Source: Spirochaetaceae bacterium
Lineage (GTDB): Bacteria; Spirochaetota; Spirochaetia; Treponematales; Breznakiellaceae
NCBI GenBank assembly: GCA_031278215.1
Contig: JAITKV010000034.1
Span: forward strand, 55,525-119,524
Length of the DNA stretch: 64,000 bases
Reading direction: 5' to 3'
Part shown: piece after piece, positions 16,996-24,650 of the stretch
How the letters are laid out: each line of letters opens with the position of its first letter
Numbering within the stretch: the first letter of the stretch is position 1
Position numbers and translations under genes: made by a program
The notes under the pieces: model-generated
What the model saw: the letters and a program-made list of their open reading frames with translations, nothing else
Databases searched by the model: none
Told to the model about the DNA's origin: nothing

Positions 16996-17682
16996 TTAAC
17001 CGATCCGGCTGTTTATGGCGTATATCCAGCTTCGGCCTTCCCTGCGAAGCCGCTTTACCGCCTTGATGGCGGAAAGCACGTAGAGGGTCTTCCGGGCCAG
17101 GGACAGCCTAATCCCCGCCTTTTCCGCCAGCAGGGCAGAACTAAATTCCTCCCCCCGGCGGAAGGGCAGAATGTTCCGGTAATCCGCGGGCCCCGAAAAG
17201 GCTACCGATTCCCGGCAGCGTTCCAGGGACCGGTCATTGACGCTTATGCCCCGGCGCCGCCAGGAGCCCTTGCCGTCGGCAACCCGCCGTTCCACCGCGT
17301 CAAGAAGCAGCACCTCGATGCACAGGTTGGGAAGCTCCGCCAAGCGGGGGGCGTAGATCATCTGATCAAAAAGGTTCCACACGGAACCCCGCCGGGGGCT
17401 TTTTCGCCGCGAAATAAGATCCCCCCGGACGTCAAAGAGTTCAATGGTTTTGGTAACAATTACCGGATGGATAAGCCGTACCGGTTCCCGGGCCGCCAGG
17501 ATCGGCAGCTTTTTCTTTAGGGCGCCAAAGCCGCCGGTTTGTATCTCCACCAGCCTTCCCTGGGGATCCCGGGCGTCGCAGACAAAGCCGGCCTGCTCAA
17601 TTTCCGTATCCCCCCCCAGGGCATAGCGCAGCTTTAATTCCCGGTGAAGGGTGCTTTCATGTTCGGTCCCAATGGATTTCAT
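16996..17682 (-). CDS. Nuclease-like protein with C-terminal winged helix, function unknown
   Basis: 228 residues. The N-terminal part has ELKLRYALGGDTEIEQAGFV, CDARDPQGRLVEIQTGGFG and ALKKKLPILA; the pattern E...D...E-x-Q...K resembles a PD-(D/E)XK core. This layout matches a widespread uncharacterised bacterial family (probably the one listed as DUF8091, from memory). The C-terminus (SSALLAEKAGIRLSLARKTL then YVLSAIKAVKRLRREG) looks like a winged helix-turn-helix. No partner methylase or toxin-antitoxin gene is adjacent, so a restriction role is not supported. It sits alone, downstream of the flaA terminator. Confidence 0.7.
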   Translation of the reverse strand: MKSIGTEHESTLHRELKLRYALGGDTEIEQAGFVCDARDPQGRLVEIQTGGFGALKKKLPILAAREPVRLIHPVIVTKTIELFDVRGDLISRRKSPRRGSVWNLFDQMIYAPRLAELPNLCIEVLLLDAVERRVADGKGSWRRRGISVNDRSLERCRESVAFSGPADYRNILPFRRGEEFSSALLAEKAGIRLSLARKTLYVLSAIKAVKRLRREGRSWIYAINSRIG

Positions 17683-17692
17683 GGCGTCCTAT

Positions 17693-17718
17693 AAAAAAAG
17701 CCGCTTCGGAAGCGGCTT
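17693..17718 (-). terminator. Rho-independent terminator of the flaA operon
   Basis: On the minus strand AAGCCGCTT pairs with AAGCGGCTT across a short loop, and seven T follow. It ends transcripts coming from flaA and from the structured region to its right. Confidence 0.85.
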
Positions 17719-17723
17719 CTTAC

Positions 17724-17746
17724 CCGGACATTTATAGAATGTCCGG
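17724..17746 (-). repeat. Hairpin (inverted repeat) before the flaA terminator
   Basis: CCGGACATT, loop of five, AATGTCCGG: a perfect 9-bp stem without a T run. It stacks immediately before the terminator hairpin and could protect the 3' end of the transcript. Confidence 0.6.
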
Positions 17747-17750
17747 AATT

Positions 17751-17927
17751 ATCGATTGTAATTGCCGTCAGGAGCGCCGGTTCCAAACCTAATTGACCCT
17801 GCGCTAAACAGGGAGAGGTCCAGGAAGTTTGCTGCTTCCCGGACAGCCCCGCGGCGCGAAGCTCCGGTTCGATGGAACCCTCAGGTAAGGAATCGACCGC
17901 TTCCCCGCCCGGCAAACTCAAATCGAT
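17751..17927 (-). ncRNA. Putative structured RNA between flaA and its terminator (possibly 6S-like)
   Basis: The 177 nt bounded by two ATCGAT copies can fold on the minus strand as one long rod. The ATCGAT ends pair, TTGCCG pairs with CGGCAA, and GGGG/GCG/TCC segments pair with GGAACCGGCGCTCC. An apical hairpin has a 10-bp stem GTCCGGGAAG / CTTCCTGGAC. Between them is a wide internal bubble whose 3' side carries a small CCCTG/CAGGG hairpin. This outline resembles 6S RNA, but I see no clear primary-sequence match and no strong promoter of its own; it may instead be a long flaA 3' untranslated region. The 80-codon reading frame across it runs through the terminator and is not credible. Confidence 0.3.
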
Positions 17928-17954
17928 GGTGTAAAAAACGTATCACGCCATGGA

Positions 17955-18680
17955 TTACCACATATCGCTCATATCGTCGGCGTCTTTAATATCCTCGGCA
18001 AAAAGATCCGTTACCGCCCGCAGATCGTCAAAATATATGTAGTAGGAGCCGTATGCTTCCATGGGATCACAGTCGATACGGAACCCCGTTATCCGAATTC
18101 CCATCATGCTGTTATAGTGATAGTTCCGCTGTACGATTCCATGAACCCCGTCCAGGGCCTGGGGAGGAATGGCCACGGTCATCTTTTTCCAGCCCTGAAA
18201 GTTAAGCTTTCCGATGTACAGTTCAAAGTACCGGCCAAAGGCGTCTTCCAAAAGCAGATTAAGCTGATGGTTAAAGTTACGGCCCGCCACCCATATCGAA
18301 ACGGTCTTGGTTATGCCCTCGATAGGGATGGGCCGCTGGGGATAGATAAAAAAGCTGTTAATACCCCGGCGAAGGAAATCCACCCTGGTGCCAAGTACGT
18401 ACTTATCGGGAATATTAAGACTTTCTTCCTCCGGAATCGGCGCCTTGGCGGAAGGGCTCCCTTCAAAGAGCCGGGAGGTGGCGTAACCTTCGTCGGTAGA
18501 CATGGTGGAAAGCCAAAAGCCCTCGTATTCAAACTTGTCTACCGATACTTCCTTAAGTTTCTGCTGAGCTTCCACAATACCCAGCTGGGCGGCATCGGGC
18601 TCGCCGATTTCCTGGGCTTGGGCAAAAAGCCCGGCGGCGGCCACGGATACAAGCAAAACGGTTACTATAAATTGTTTCAT
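17955..18680 (-). CDS. flaA: Flagellar filament outer-layer (sheath) protein FlaA, copy 1
   Basis: 241-residue exported protein from the ATG at 18680, preceded by AAGGAGG. The signal peptide KQFIVTVLLVSVAAAGLFA is likely cut before QAQE. The mature part has the FlaA pattern seen also in the neighbour: ISIWVAGRNFNHQLNLLLED-like (VSIWVAGRNFNHQL), GRYFELYIGKLNFQGWKKM, IRITGFRIDCDP and GSYYIYFDDLRAVTD. FlaA coats the FlaB core of spirochaete periplasmic flagella. It follows the second flaA gene by 11 nt. The tail IKDADDMSDMW is acidic. Confidence 0.85.
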   Translation of the reverse strand: MKQFIVTVLLVSVAAAGLFAQAQEIGEPDAAQLGIVEAQQKLKEVSVDKFEYEGFWLSTMSTDEGYATSRLFEGSPSAKAPIPEEESLNIPDKYVLGTRVDFLRRGINSFFIYPQRPIPIEGITKTVSIWVAGRNFNHQLNLLLEDAFGRYFELYIGKLNFQGWKKMTVAIPPQALDGVHGIVQRNYHYNSMMGIRITGFRIDCDPMEAYGSYYIYFDDLRAVTDLFAEDIKDADDMSDMW

Positions 18681-18691
18681 TTTCGGCCTCC

Positions 18692-19525
18692 TTAATTCCC
18701 CGAGCTTTCCCAATTTTCCCGAATCCAGTCAGGATCGGTCATTTCATCGCCGTCATAAAGACTTTCAAAGGTATCGGTAAGAACCTTAAACTGATCAAAG
18801 TACACGTAAAAATTTCCTACCGCTTCCCGGGGAGTGGTCCAGACGCGGAATTTTACAAATTTAAGGTAAATCGAGTTTTTATCCGCACTCCCCAGAGTAT
18901 TGGCCGCCGACGGATCAAGGATAATACGGCGCCGCTGGGGGATGCTGGTGGGAATCAGGGTCCGCAGGTTCTTCCACCCCTGATAGCCAAGGTGCCCCAG
19001 GTAAATGGTATGGATAACCCCCTGTTCGTCCCTTAGGAAGGCTTCTACATAAAAATTCAGATTGGAACCCCAGATCCACATGTCAAGATACCGCACCCGG
19101 CCGGGGATGGGGATCTCGTAGGGCTTGGCTTCGTCCCCCTCGGCCTTAAGGGTGGGGTATATGTCAATCCAGTTGTACCCCATCCGCTTAAACTTACCCC
19201 AAATACCTAAACTCCGCAGCTCCCTGTTTTCCCGGTTGCTTCTAAACAGGGCCATGGGCCAGATTTCAAAATAATTAAGCTTTGGAAAAAAATCACCACC
19301 TTCAAGGCCTAGATTGGCAAAAGAAGGATTATCCTTATCCGCTTCGTCCTTACCAACAGCATAACGGCTGGCCTCTTTCCGCCACACGTACAGGGAATCC
19401 TCTGTATTATCAAAGGTTTCAAGCACCTTCGATTCCAGATTTACGGTAAAATCATCACCGAACGCCGCCAGGGCCGTTACCGCCATAAACAGCAAGCAAA
19501 AAACCCCAAAACTTCTATGTTTCAT
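18692..19525 (-). CDS. flaA: Flagellar filament outer-layer (sheath) protein FlaA, copy 2
   Basis: 277 residues from the ATG at 19525 (GGAG seven bases upstream). A signal peptide (FGVFCLLFMAVTALAAFG) is followed by a mature domain parallel to copy 1: LDMWIWGSNLNFYVEAFLRD, IYLGHLGYQGWKNLRTLIP, VKFRVWTTPREAVGNFYVYF and DQFKVLTDTFESLYDGDEMT. Two FlaA paralogues in tandem next to a fructose-bisphosphate aldolase gene is the arrangement I recall for T. pallidum (TP0662-TP0664). Driven by the strong promoter at 19597-19625. Confidence 0.85.
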   Translation of the reverse strand: MKHRSFGVFCLLFMAVTALAAFGDDFTVNLESKVLETFDNTEDSLYVWRKEASRYAVGKDEADKDNPSFANLGLEGGDFFPKLNYFEIWPMALFRSNRENRELRSLGIWGKFKRMGYNWIDIYPTLKAEGDEAKPYEIPIPGRVRYLDMWIWGSNLNFYVEAFLRDEQGVIHTIYLGHLGYQGWKNLRTLIPTSIPQRRRIILDPSAANTLGSADKNSIYLKFVKFRVWTTPREAVGNFYVYFDQFKVLTDTFESLYDGDEMTDPDWIRENWESSGN

Positions 19526-19596
19526 CCCAAAACTCCTTTTCACCTTACCGGGAACCCAGCAGAGGCTTCCATCTTGAAAAATGAGATCAGATTTAG

Positions 19597-19625
19597 ATTA
19601 TATTTCGTTCCTTTATCTTTGTCAA
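19597..19625 (-). promoter_or_regulatory. Perfect-consensus sigma70 promoter of flaA
   Basis: Minus strand: TTGACA (19620-19625), 17-bp spacer, TATAAT (19597-19602). All 12 consensus bases match. The expected start near 19590 leaves a leader of about 65 nt before the flaA ATG. Confidence 0.85.
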
Positions 19626-19643
19626 ACCCTTCAAAATATATCT

Positions 19644-20597
19644 TTAATTATCCCCACTTCCGCTGTCATATTTTACATTTTTTTGCTTATTTATGGCAAG
19701 ATACTCCTGTTTCATTGCCCTAAGCCCGTCAAGCAGCACTATCCGTGAAGGGACGGAGCCGTTTTGCCCCCCGGTTTTTAGAAGTTTCAGGGCCGGACCA
19801 AGCTGAGCCCAGGGGGAATCGTCAAAAATCACCATCCCGTGGGCGGGCGCCAGGGCCGGATCCAGCCAGGTAAAAAGCACCAGGGGCGCCCGGCCTTCTC
19901 CCAGGTAGGGCCCGGCGCCCCCCATGGCGACCACGCAGCCCGGCTCCGCGGCCCCCCAGGGGGGGGGATCCCCGGCGGAACCGGCTTCCGGGGCAAAAAA
20001 CAGGGCCCCCGCGGGCCTTCCCCGGCCGGTAAACCCCCTGGTAAAGGCCCGCGTTTCATCGTCCGCCGGAGAATAGTGGTACAGGACCGCGGCTCCCCCG
20101 CTTTTCCCGCTTAAAATTCCCGCGATGGCCCCGGCCCGGTACAGATCGGTCCGGGTGTCGGTCCGGATCCACAGGGGTTCTTCTTCGGCGCCGGAAAGCG
20201 CCGGTTCCTCCAAATCCTGCCGGCCCGCCAGGACCACTACGGGAAAGCCGGGCCGGTCTTTTAGGTAACGCCGGGCCCCTTCCCGGTAACGGTAGGGGAA
20301 AAAAACCCCCCGGGGGCGGGAAGAAAGACCCTCCGCGGACCGGGCGACCAGATCCGGTCCCGCCCCGGGGGCCACGGACAGGGTTTTTACGGGCCGGAAC
20401 AAGGTAAGGGAAAGGACCAGCCGGGCCGCCAGGGCCCGTTTTTCCCCGTACAGCAGGGTAAACGCGTCATCGTTTACCAGAACCACCGGGGCCCGGCAGA
20501 AAAAAACCGCCGCCCCCAGCAGTACCGGGGCCCCCAGGGCCAGAAGAACCCGGCTCCACTTCGGGACCGGCGCTTTTTTACCACTCACCTTTACCAT
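19644..20597 (-). CDS. Exported or membrane-anchored protein of unknown function beside flaA
   Basis: 317 residues with one N-terminal hydrophobic segment (VLLALGAPVLLGAAVFFC). The rest has alternating strand-helix segments (FPVVVLAGRQDLEEP, GAIAGILSGKSGGAAVLYHY, GCVVAMGGAGPYLGEG, GMVIFDDSPWAQLGPALKLL) that resemble a type I periplasmic-binding-protein fold of the BMP/sugar kind. No family signature is certain. AAAGG lies just before the ATG. In T. pallidum a hypothetical gene also sits beside the flaA pair (from memory). Its stop lies only 19 nt upstream of the flaA -35 box. Confidence 0.65.
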   Translation of the reverse strand: MVKVSGKKAPVPKWSRVLLALGAPVLLGAAVFFCRAPVVLVNDDAFTLLYGEKRALAARLVLSLTLFRPVKTLSVAPGAGPDLVARSAEGLSSRPRGVFFPYRYREGARRYLKDRPGFPVVVLAGRQDLEEPALSGAEEEPLWIRTDTRTDLYRAGAIAGILSGKSGGAAVLYHYSPADDETRAFTRGFTGRGRPAGALFFAPEAGSAGDPPPWGAAEPGCVVAMGGAGPYLGEGRAPLVLFTWLDPALAPAHGMVIFDDSPWAQLGPALKLLKTGGQNGSVPSRIVLLDGLRAMKQEYLAINKQKNVKYDSGSGDN

Positions 20598-20642
20598 GTA
20601 CCTTTGTTACGACAGGGAATTTTCCCGGCGCCCGGCCCGTCC

Positions 20643-20671
20643 TTTTCCTTTCTTCGTGTTTTCAGTATACT
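20643..20671 (+). promoter_or_regulatory. Possible promoter of fba
   Basis: A -10 TATACT at 20666-20671 with a weak -35 TTTTCC at 20643-20648 and a 17-bp spacer; the start would be about 25 nt before the fba ATG. Confidence 0.4.
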
Positions 20672-20702
20672 TAGAATTATATCTTTCAGTAAGGAGCACA
20701 GA

Positions 20703-21701
20703 ATGACCAGCTATACGGAATTAGGTCTCGTTAACACGGCGGAACTTTTTAAAAAGGCGGTCTCCGGAGGCTACGCCATTCCGGCCTATAATTTTAACAA
20801 TATGGAACAACTCCAAGCGATTATCCAAGCCTGCGTAGAGACTAAATCGCCGGTAATACTCCAGGTTTCTTCCGGGGCCAGAAAGTACGCCAACCAGAAC
20901 CTGCTTAAAAATATGGCCCGGGGGGCGGTGGAATACGCCCACGAATTGGGTTGTGATATTCCCATAGTCCTCCACCTGGATCACGGGGATACCTTTGAAC
21001 TATGCAAAGACTGCATCGAATCGGGCTTTTCCAGCGTTATGATAGACGGATCCGGCAAACCCTACGACGAAAACGCCGCCCTAACCCGGAAAGTGGTGGA
21101 TTTTGCCCACTCCCAAAAGGATTACGTGACGGTAGAAGGGGAACTGGGGGTTCTGGCGGGGGTGGAAGACGATGTGGCGGCGGAAGAAAGCCACTATACC
21201 CAGCCCCAGGAAGTTATCGACTTTGTGAACAAGACCAAAGTCGATTCTTTGGCCATTTCCATCGGTACCAGCCACGGCAGGGCCAAGTTTAAGCCCGAAC
21301 AATGTACAAAAGACGCCAACGGGATCCTTATCCCCCCTCCCCTGCGTTTTGACATTTTGGAAGAAATAGAAAAGAAGATCCCCGGGTTCCCCATTGTCCT
21401 TCACGGCTCTTCGTCGGTTCCTGTTAAATACGTAAAGATCATCGAACAGTTCGGCGGCAAGCTTCCCGATTCGGTGGGGATCCCCGAGGAACAGCTTCGG
21501 CGGGCGGCAAAAAGCGCGGTGTGCAAAATCAACATCGACAGCGACGGCCGTTTAGCCATGACGGCGATGATCCGCAAAACCTTTGCGGAAAACCCCGGTG
21601 AATTCGACCCCCGCAAGTACCTGGGCCCGGCCAGGGACGAGTTAAAAGCAATGTACGCGGAAAAAAACAAAACCGTCCTGGGCTCCGCAGGGCGCGTATA
21701 A
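20703..21701 (+). CDS. fba: Fructose-bisphosphate aldolase, class II
   Basis: Zinc-dependent aldolase that splits fructose-1,6-bisphosphate into DHAP and glyceraldehyde-3-phosphate in glycolysis; 332 residues from the ATG at 20703, which has AAGGAG seven bases upstream (an in-frame reading from 20604 has no ribosome site). Metal-binding region IVLHLDHGD near 88-96, then SVMIDGSGKPYDENAALTR, VEGELGVLAG, ISIGTSHGRAKFKP and IVLHGSSSVP. The C-terminal NIDSDGRLAMTAMIRK carries the substrate-binding NxDxD/T-like segment. It faces away from the flaA cluster. Confidence 0.95.
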   Translation: MTSYTELGLVNTAELFKKAVSGGYAIPAYNFNNMEQLQAIIQACVETKSPVILQVSSGARKYANQNLLKNMARGAVEYAHELGCDIPIVLHLDHGDTFELCKDCIESGFSSVMIDGSGKPYDENAALTRKVVDFAHSQKDYVTVEGELGVLAGVEDDVAAEESHYTQPQEVIDFVNKTKVDSLAISIGTSHGRAKFKPEQCTKDANGILIPPPLRFDILEEIEKKIPGFPIVLHGSSSVPVKYVKIIEQFGGKLPDSVGIPEEQLRRAAKSAVCKINIDSDGRLAMTAMIRKTFAENPGEFDPRKYLGPARDELKAMYAEKNKTVLGSAGRV

Positions 21702-21707
21702 CATTCC

Positions 21708-21783
21708 CCGGCGCCAAAAAGCTGTCCGGACAAGCCGGTAAGCTTTCCGGGCGGCGCGTTTTTGGAGCAAAAGCGCCGCCCCT
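21708..21783 (+). terminator. Overlapping hairpins after fba
   Basis: GCGCC..AAAGCT pairs with AGCTTT..GGCGC and is followed by GTTTTT (to about 21765). An alternative, GGGCGGCGC / GCGCCGCCC with an extra TTTT/AAAA step, spans 21752-21783 and would compete with it. Either may end fba transcripts. Confidence 0.45.
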
Positions 21784-21903
21784 AGGGAAGCGCGGTTAAC
21801 GGCATTTATACACATCGGCGTTCCCCCGGCAGCCTGTGGCGCTTGTAGGTTTTGGCGGCACAAAGTAACGCAAAAACCGCGATTTACGGGCTGTTTGCAG
21901 GGT
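21784..21903. other. Unassigned spacer between fba and the convergent membrane gene
   Basis: No convincing reading frame or RNA gene. Only short GC-rich inverted segments are visible. Confidence 0.4.
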
Positions 21904-21930
21904 AAAAAATCGCCGATCAGGCGATTTTTT
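21904..21930. terminator. Bidirectional terminator between convergent genes
   Basis: AAAAAATCGCC, loop GATCA, GGCGATTTTTT: a perfect 11-bp stem with A and T runs on both sides, usable on either strand. It separates fba (plus) from the membrane-protein gene (minus). Confidence 0.85.
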
Positions 21931-21960
21931 AAAATTTTATGCGCGAAGCGCGACAAACTG

Positions 21961-22578
21961 CTAGGAATATCCCCGGTTTTCCAGAAACGTCATCCCCAGG
22001 GAAACAAGCATGGGAACAAGGGAAAGGACCAAGAGAATTATCCCCAGCAGGGTGTGCTGGGCAAAGAGGGCCCAGTAGGCTGTCGCGGCCGCCAGGGGAA
22101 GGACCATGGCGCCCAAAATAGAGGGGATCACCACCCAGCCCCAGCCGTTCTGAAGGATCTTGATAAAGTGCCCCATCCCCACAACCACCGCGGTCCACAG
22201 AACCGGGACCCCTATAAGGAGGATCGGATCGCTGAGGGCGCTCCAGGCCAGGGCCCGGACGGCGGCCTCGGGGATAAGCCAGAGGAAGGCATAGTTGGTA
22301 AAATTAGCGTCGGAAGAAACAAACCTAAGGGCGGTAAAGACAAGGCAGACCACATAGGGAAGGGCCGCGGGAAGGGCCACCACGTCAATGCAGGCCGAAA
22401 CCCACCGTGAAAGGCCAAAGCCCCCGGCGTTTACCAGGGAACCGAGAAAAAACTGGACAAACGCGAAAATGGACCCCATTAACAGAGCCCAGGTACCCCC
22501 CTCAAGGGCCGATTCATCATGGAGGGAACGCCAAAAGAGGTAAAAAAGCGGGGTCCACAGAAAGCAAAAAACCGTCAT
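21961..22578 (-). CDS. Multi-pass membrane protein of unknown function
   Basis: 205 residues from the ATG at 22578, almost wholly hydrophobic with about six membrane segments ([110 protein letters not shown]). I do not recognise the family. A strong promoter (22585-22614) puts the transcription start at or within two bases of the ATG, so the mRNA is probably leaderless. It is divergent from infC. Confidence 0.75.
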   Translation of the reverse strand: MTVFCFLWTPLFYLFWRSLHDESALEGGTWALLMGSIFAFVQFFLGSLVNAGGFGLSRWVSACIDVVALPAALPYVVCLVFTALRFVSSDANFTNYAFLWLIPEAAVRALAWSALSDPILLIGVPVLWTAVVVGMGHFIKILQNGWGWVVIPSILGAMVLPLAAATAYWALFAQHTLLGIILLVLSLVPMLVSLGMTFLENRGYS

Positions 22579-22584
22579 ACCCCC

Positions 22585-22614
22585 AGCATACCCGAACTTG
22601 AAAAAAACTGTCAA
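22585..22614 (-). promoter_or_regulatory. Sigma70 promoter of the membrane-protein gene (leaderless)
   Basis: TTGACA at 22609-22614, 18-bp spacer, TATGCT at 22585-22590 on the minus strand. Only six bases separate the -10 from the ATG. Confidence 0.7.
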
Positions 22615-22656
22615 CGACCGGCAGAAAACCGCCGCCGGGTTCCCGCAGCCCATGTA

Positions 22657-22686
22657 TAGACAAAATCATACCGTTCCGAGTAATAT
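22657..22686 (+). promoter_or_regulatory. Promoter of the infC-rpmI-rplT operon
   Basis: TAGACA at 22657-22662, 18-bp spacer, TAATAT at 22681-22686. The start near 22693 would give a leader of about 37 nt with a small CCGG/CCGG hairpin before the AGGAGG site. Confidence 0.55.
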
Positions 22687-22729
22687 ATATACCGAAGCCG
22701 GGTTTTTCCGGTTAAAAAAAGGAGGCCAG

Positions 22730-23332
22730 TTGGCGGAAAAGGATTTACGCATCAACGAGCAAATTCGAATACGGGAGGTCCGGCTTATCCGGGATGACGG
22801 AGAGCAGGGGATAATGCCCACCCAGGAAGCCCTGGAGTTGGCCCGGGAGCAGGGGCTGGATCTTGTGGAGGTGGCGCCCCAGGCAAACCCGCCGGTGGTT
22901 AAAATTCTTGACTACGGCAAGTACAAGTTCGAGAACGAGAAGAAGGTTCGGGACTCGAAAAAGAAGCAGAAACTGCTCAAACTTAAAGAAATCCGTATGC
23001 AGCCGAAAATCGACGACCACGATCTGGATTTTAAATCCAAGCACGTCCGGGGATTTTTGGCGGAAGGCAACAAGGTTAAGGTAACGATCCGGTTCCGGGG
23101 CCGGGAACTGGCCCATACGGAGCTTGGACTGGACGTGCTAAAGGATGTGCTGGCCCGAATCGAAGGAGATTATGTGATAGACAAGCCGCCGGCCCTGGAG
23201 GGGAAATTTATGTCCATGGTCCTAAGCCCCAAGGGGAAACCGGGAAAACCGCTTAAGCAGGGAACCGGGGGCGGCGAAAGCCGGAAGGGAGAAAGCCCCC
23301 AGGCAAAACAGGAAGGAAAGAGCGATGCCTAA
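22730..23332 (+). CDS. infC: Translation initiation factor IF-3, TTG start
   Basis: 200 residues beginning (M)[19 protein letters not shown]. The start is a TTG at 22730 with AGGAGG four bases upstream; the reading frame continues upstream to 22598 but without homology to IF-3. Motifs include [25 protein letters not shown] linker segments ([18 protein letters not shown]), [17 protein letters not shown] and [16 protein letters not shown]-3 checks start-codon pairing on the 30S subunit, and infC starting with a non-ATG codon fits its known autoregulation. The C-terminal tail is rich in K and G. It overlaps rpmI by 8 nt. Confidence 0.95.
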   Translation: MAEKDLRINEQIRIREVRLIRDDGEQGIMPTQEALELAREQGLDLVEVAPQANPPVVKILDYGKYKFENEKKVRDSKKKQKLLKLKEIRMQPKIDDHDLDFKSKHVRGFLAEGNKVKVTIRFRGRELAHTELGLDVLKDVLARIEGDYVIDKPPALEGKFMSMVLSPKGKPGKPLKQGTGGGESRKGESPQAKQEGKSDA

Positions 23333-23531
23333 GATTAAGATGAAGACTAAAAAAAGCGCCGCCAAGCGCTTTTCATTTACCGGATCCGGTAAGGTGAAGT
23401 ACAAAAAACAGAACCTTCGCCACATCCTTACCAAGAAGTCTTCCAAGCGCAAGCGGAATTTGCGCCATGGGGGAATTCTTTCGCCGGACAATGTGCCGGC
23501 GATCCGGAAAAAATTACTGCCCTACGGTTAA
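23325..23531 (+). CDS. rpmI: 50S ribosomal protein bL35
   Basis: 68 residues, basic throughout, with the family start [20 protein letters not shown] and the later [12 protein letters not shown] and RKKLLPYG segments. It sits between infC (8-nt overlap) and rplT (11-nt gap), the standard operon order. Confidence 0.97.
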   Translation: MPKIKMKTKKSAAKRFSFTGSGKVKYKKQNLRHILTKKSSKRKRNLRHGGILSPDNVPAIRKKLLPYG

Positions 23532-23542
23532 GGAGAGGCGCC

Positions 23543-23902
23543 ATGTCACGAGCTATAGACGGTTCCAAGCGCAAGGACCACAGAAAAAAAATACTTAAGC
23601 TGGCCAAGGGTTACTGGGGCCGGCGGCATTCAAACTATAAGACCGCGAAGGACGCGGTTACCAAGGGGCTTTTTTACGCGTACCGGGACAGACGGGACAG
23701 AAAGGGGGACTTTCGCCGGCTGTGGATTATCAGGATAAACGCCGCCTGCCGGGCGGAAGGAATTACCTATTCCCGGTTTATCCAGGGTCTTTCCAAAGCG
23801 GGGATCGCTATTAACCGGAAGGCCCTGGCCTACCTTGCTTCCGAAGACGCCGGCGCTTTTAAAGTTATCGCCGCAAAGGCCAGGGCCGCCCTGGGGGCAT
23901 AG
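23543..23902 (+). CDS. rplT: 50S ribosomal protein bL20
   Basis: 119 residues with [40 protein letters not shown] and [20 protein letters not shown], all bL20 hallmarks. bL20 binds 23S rRNA early in assembly and represses its operon in E. coli. GGAGAG lies before the ATG. The next gene starts one base after its stop. Confidence 0.97.
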   Translation: MSRAIDGSKRKDHRKKILKLAKGYWGRRHSNYKTAKDAVTKGLFYAYRDRRDRKGDFRRLWIIRINAACRAEGITYSRFIQGLSKAGIAINRKALAYLASEDAGAFKVIAAKARAALGA

Positions 23903-23903
23903 C

Positions 23904-24335
23904 ATGGTTACCCTTGAGCAAATCAAACTGTTAGAATCAAAAATCGCCCGGGCCATAGACTTTCTGGGCCGGGTAACGGAAGAAAACACCCGGCTTAAAA
24001 AACGGAATGATGAGCTTGAACAGACGATTGCCAGGCTAAAAGAAGAAAAAAATAAGGTTGAAGCGGGTATTATTTCCGCCCTGGGAAGGCTTAACCAGTT
24101 TGAAGACGCCATTGAGCGCAGCCTTTCTTCGGAGATGAACAGAACCAAGCCCCCTCCGATCCCGGCAAAGGATCCCTTCGAGGCGGGGACGCCGGTACAA
24201 GAACCGGTCCGGCCATATCCCCCCGGTCAGATGCCGGCGCCTCCTCCGGTATCGTCGGCCTATACGGTAGAAGAGGAAGAAGAACTGGAAGAGGAAGCGG
24301 AAGATTCCGGTGAGGCCGAACTGGACATTTTTTAA
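23904..24335 (+). CDS. Coiled-coil protein upstream of zapA (ZapB-like candidate)
   Basis: 143 residues. An N-terminal coiled coil of about 65 residues (VTLEQIKLLESKIARAIDFL, VTEENTRLKKRNDELEQTIA, RLKEEKNKVEAGI) is followed by LGRLNQFEDAIERSLSSE, a proline-rich stretch and an acidic C-terminus (EEEEELEEEAEDSGEAELDI). It is cytoplasmic, has no catalytic motif, and begins one base after the rplT stop with zapA 3 nt downstream. Length and coiled coil suggest a ZapB-type partner of ZapA; this is inference from context, not from a clear family match. Confidence 0.7.
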   Translation: MVTLEQIKLLESKIARAIDFLGRVTEENTRLKKRNDELEQTIARLKEEKNKVEAGIISALGRLNQFEDAIERSLSSEMNRTKPPPIPAKDPFEAGTPVQEPVRPYPPGQMPAPPPVSSAYTVEEEEELEEEAEDSGEAELDIF

Positions 24336-24338
24336 ACT

Positions 24339-24647
24339 ATGGAAAAGAGTGATCTGCGTATCGATCTGTTGGGGACTTCCCTTTCCATTGCGGCGGATGA
24401 AGATTCAGCCTATTTGGAAAGCCTTCTTAACCGGTACCGGATCGTCATAGAAAATACCAAAAAATCTACGGGCCTCCAGGACCCCCTTAAACTGGCAATT
24501 CTTACCGGTTTTTTACTCTGCGATGAAATTGAAAAGATTAAAAAGCAGGGCGCCCGGGGAGAACGGGAAGGAAAGGAGGCGGAACAGCTAACCCTGGACC
24601 TTATCGCCCGGATCGATGAAGCCCTTCCCGGCGCCGGGGGCCTCTAA
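24339..24647 (+). CDS. zapA: Cell division protein ZapA
   Basis: 102 residues. LRIDLLGTSLSIAADEDSAY then LESLLNRYRIVIENTKKSTG and DPLKLAILTGFLLCDEIEKI fit the ZapA fold: a small N-terminal domain with a conserved G-T-x-x-x-I-x-(A/S)DE, and a helix with DPLKLAILxxxxxxDE. ZapA cross-links FtsZ filaments. Co-transcription with infC-rpmI-rplT is expected from spacings of 1-11 nt. Confidence 0.8.
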   Translation: MEKSDLRIDLLGTSLSIAADEDSAYLESLLNRYRIVIENTKKSTGLQDPLKLAILTGFLLCDEIEKIKKQGARGEREGKEAEQLTLDLIARIDEALPGAGGL

Positions 24648-24650
24648 GAA

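Noticed and set aside
16996..17682. Restriction-modification system
   Set aside because: No methylase or specificity gene is adjacent; the protein stands alone.
17679..17921. 80-codon minus-strand reading frame between flaA and the nuclease-like gene
   Set aside because: It runs through a clear rho-independent terminator and starts at a poor TTG; an RNA structure explains the region better.
17751..17927. SRP (4.5S), RNase P RNA or tmRNA at this place
   Set aside because: The conserved 4.5S loop sequence, the RNase P core and a tRNA-like domain are not present on either strand.
21642..21956. 104-codon minus-strand reading frame beside fba
   Set aside because: It overlaps the end of fba and a bidirectional terminator, and its composition is not protein-like.
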